Source: Serripes groenlandicus | Taxonomy: Eukaryota; Mollusca; Bivalvia; Cardiida; Cardiidae | Reading direction: 5' to 3' | Assembly: GCA_031761405.1 (NCBI GenBank) | Contig: JASEVX010000008.1 | Span: 44,355,037 to 44,419,036 of the forward strand | Length of the DNA: 64,000 nt | Translations under genes and position numbers: made by a program | The notes under the pieces: generated by a model | The model's database searches: none | What the model was told of the DNA's origin: nothing | The model's input: the letters and a program-made list of their open reading frames with translations, nothing else | Part shown: in pieces, positions 61,251-64,000 of the stretch | Layout of the letters: each line of letters starts with the position of its first letter | Position numbering within the stretch: position 1 is the stretch's first letter

Positions 61251-64000
61251 AAAATATATCACTTTGGCCACATAGTGCAAAACAGCCTAACTTCGGGTAA
61301 CCAAGGGTTTTCGTCCACTCAACACGACTTGGTGGAATCGCATAGAAGGTCAAACAAGAAACATTTCTACAAAATTATTTTTTAAATACTTTTTCGAAGG
61401 AGAAGATTTTTAAGATTTTCACAAAAGCTATATAAGGCAAAACAGCCCCTCCCCACGCGGCCGGTTATTTTCACCAATCATGATGCAATCGTTTCATGAT
61501 CGTATAAAACTTCAAGTGATCTATATGTAGTTGAAGAAGCACTTTCGTCACAAGCAAACTAGCTAGTCTAGTTTACACATATTTTATCATAATAAATTAC
61601 ATGTAGGCCCAATATTTACAAACATACATATTTATACATAGTTAAACAATGATATATAAGCAAAATAGTATTGAGTAAAAACTAGCCATGGAAGGGTTGG
61701 TTATACTAGATATATGTACCAAGAAATGCGCTCATCATACCAGTACAAGGTTTGTTCCGCTTACACAACAGTCAAAGTACGATTAAAAAGATATAATTGT
61801 GAACATATTTTACCAGCTGTCCAACAAAGCCACAGCGTAACAATAACACAGAGACAGGTCTGTAAACTAGCCATTTATCCCTAACACAATCTTGAAAATG
61901 ATAGGACATGGGAAAGATAAGGAACTACGTCAGTTTTGAACTCCAACCTGCAAGGTTATATATATGAACAATAAACGAGACACTATCTAGAGGTCAAGAT
62001 AAAGAGAAGTATTCAGCTCTTTTTTCCCCATAGTATATCTCATATTGTCCAACTAATCCATATGATGTCTTACTGAGACGATTATTTTGAGTACCCACAA
62101 CATAGGGTTTAAGGATTAAATATCGATTTTAGAACATCAATTCGTTTAAAATGAAACCATTCTTTTACATTTGATAGTGGACCCGTGATAGCTCAGTCGG
62201 TAACGACACGAAATGTCAATGAGGGACATTAGTGATAATCAAATTATCTCCCTTGTCAGATCAAGACCAAGGAAGACCAAATAGTAGTTTGGTCCTTTTA
62301 GTTGAAATCCTTTGTTTTTATCGCTATTTCGCAATAAATATTGCAATTACTCTGTACACATTAATCATAAATGTGTTAATTAAAGTGATGATTCAAAAGA
62401 AAAAAAATACATAGCAGTGTTTAAAGAACACATATTTGGAATTACTAATCAATCTCATAACAGTTGGCCTAGCAAATGCAATTATAAGTGCACCATCCAG
62501 TGCAAAAAACCCAAGATAAAAACAGGAAACCAAATGATAGGACCAAGCTAGATTTAGAGAGTATTACAGGGAGATAACTGACTGATGTCTCCCATTACAT
62601 GATTATACTGACTCACCTGTTGCCTTGGGAGAATGTTGTGTAGAGTACTGGTGCGAGAAAGCCAAGAAAGCTCATGGTTATGTGACTAGTCGCCGTCAAC
62701 AGCAACTTATCCTAGGTGCAGTATAGCCATCATTTATTGATGTCAACTTCCAGTGTTTATATTAAAGTACATCTGCTATATCTGCTACTTCAGATCTTCA
62801 TGTTTCTAATTGAACTTTTAAGACATTGAGGGAAAGAAAGAAGATCGTGCTAACAGATCTCGGTGGTCATAGATTGCAAAGACAAGCAAGTTTGGCAGGA
62901 CAAAAGGAGAATTATTCTGAATCATACTGATACATATAAAGGTGTAAATTGAACTATAATCTAAGTTCGGTCGTGTGCAAAATTACAAGACATTTCTTGG
63001 TCGTGTGCAAGATTACAATGCTTTTCTGAGCAGTATAGGTTCGGGCTAGCATTTACATCTTCTCCGTCTTACCAGAATGAATATACACGTGTTGACAGAC
63101 ACTTCTAACAGGCTTACGTAATATGTGAACATTGCTAATCTTTCACAGGCTCAAGTAATAATCTGGCCTTGTTGAATTTACACTGAATATAACTTTGTCA
63201 AACAAAGCCAACATATTAGTTAAGTGCAAAAGCATAGCATATGTATTTGTATCATGATTCAATTCCTAAGAAATTAGTGTTATACAAATTTAAAGTTTGG
63301 ACTCTTCGATTTTTTAGGTAGTAATTGGTCTATTTCTGGTTTTTAGGACGGAAGGTTTTCTCGATGAGCTTTCGTTATTCACTTGATTATAAAGGCTATT
63401 ATTGGGTCTTAACACTAAGGTATGGAAATTCACTACGTACGGACGGGTGAGTAGCAAGAAATGTAGATTGAGCTGAGACTGCACGAGGATGATGGTAATC
63501 TACATTATACACACATATGATTGACCGCACAAGGAAATGTCAAGTCGCCTACTGTAAGTCAAGGGTCATTAAAGGACATGCTGATAAGAAGTAAGCAGGT
63601 AAACACAGATAACACGGGGAACTCAGTGTAGGACAATGATGATGACAAGTCTTATAAGTGGTAACTAAAAACTGTTTTAATCCTCGTGTTTTTGTATTCA
63701 TTTCTGCTTCTTCTACAACCATTACTACTTCCCTTCTACTGCTACGTTTAACCATTACTACTATTACATTGCCACAACTACTGATAACAAGAGAAAGTTG
63801 ATGCAAGGCATCAATGTCGCCGGAAAAGACTGCATTGATTTATTTATGTATTCTTGACTTTCCTTAGTCTATTCAAACATTTGCTTATAAATTTTATATT
63901 CATACCTATACATTAGGGTATCTATAAAAAATTAACGAAATGTGTACACATTTATCTTGGCTTAAATTTAATTTTGCTGTTGTTACTTATTTAAATAATA
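61251..64000. other. Gene-free right edge with repeat fragments
   Basis: 61310-61500 resembles the 28590-29372 repeat (AACACGACTTGGTGGAATCG). 62015-62110 resembles the 44714 hairpin. 62176-62225 is a SINE family 1 head (GATAGCTCAGTCGGTAACGA), and 62600-62700 a body fragment. No convincing signal-peptide exon for the lectin was found. Confidence 0.45.

Noticed and set aside
63549..63806. Frame beginning MHQLSLVISSCGNVIVV as a lectin signal-peptide exon
   Set aside because: The body is low-complexity (Val/Met/Glu) and no suitable phase-1 donor was found; it is also 2.9 kb away.

Overview
The window looks like nuclear DNA of a mollusc, most likely a heterodont bivalve and perhaps a dreissenid. 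That assignment is inference from AT-rich composition, short exons in long introns, very dense short non-autonomous transposons and tRNA-derived SINEs, and the gene content. There is no operon structure and no rRNA gene. One 200-N scaffold gap lies at 11179-11378.

The main gene is on the minus strand (35684 down to 7436). I reconstructed 20 coding exons with consistent splice phases, giving a protein of about 1,079 residues. In order it has an N-terminal helical region (possibly death-fold-like), a dynamin-type GTPase domain (P-loop GEVGAGKSS, VDTPG, NKWE), a long helical stalk-like region with a 16-residue hydrophobic stretch, and a C-terminal protein kinase domain (glycine loop, catalytic Lys, HRD, DVG in place of DFG, APE). 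The architecture resembles the DSTYK (dusty, RIPK5) family as expanded in bivalves. A second minus-strand gene (60670 to 58142) encodes a long-form C-type lectin domain in three exons; its leader exon was not found.

The rest is introns and repeat-rich intergenic DNA. It includes: a minisatellite at the left edge (1-750); TTAA-flanked MITE families (CCCTTTCCC type, CTCTTTCAGCGCC type and AAAGGTGCTGAA type); an abundant GC-rich ~260-bp MITE beginning TGAGCCGTCCCACGAG; two composite hAT-like elements that carry that MITE; a 1.28-kb foldback with an internal satellite (15748-17027); a 2.2-kb TA-flanked mariner/pogo-like non-autonomous element (31435-33658); at least four tRNA-headed SINE families; a 270-bp dimeric tandem repeat (43753-44561); and several hairpins.

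The points most worth following up are the GTPase-kinase fusion with its hydrophobic exon and possible kinase-less isoform, three places where exon/intron boundary sequence has become a minisatellite, and a tandem duplication (48935-51515) whose two copies preserve reciprocal empty sites for four insertions.
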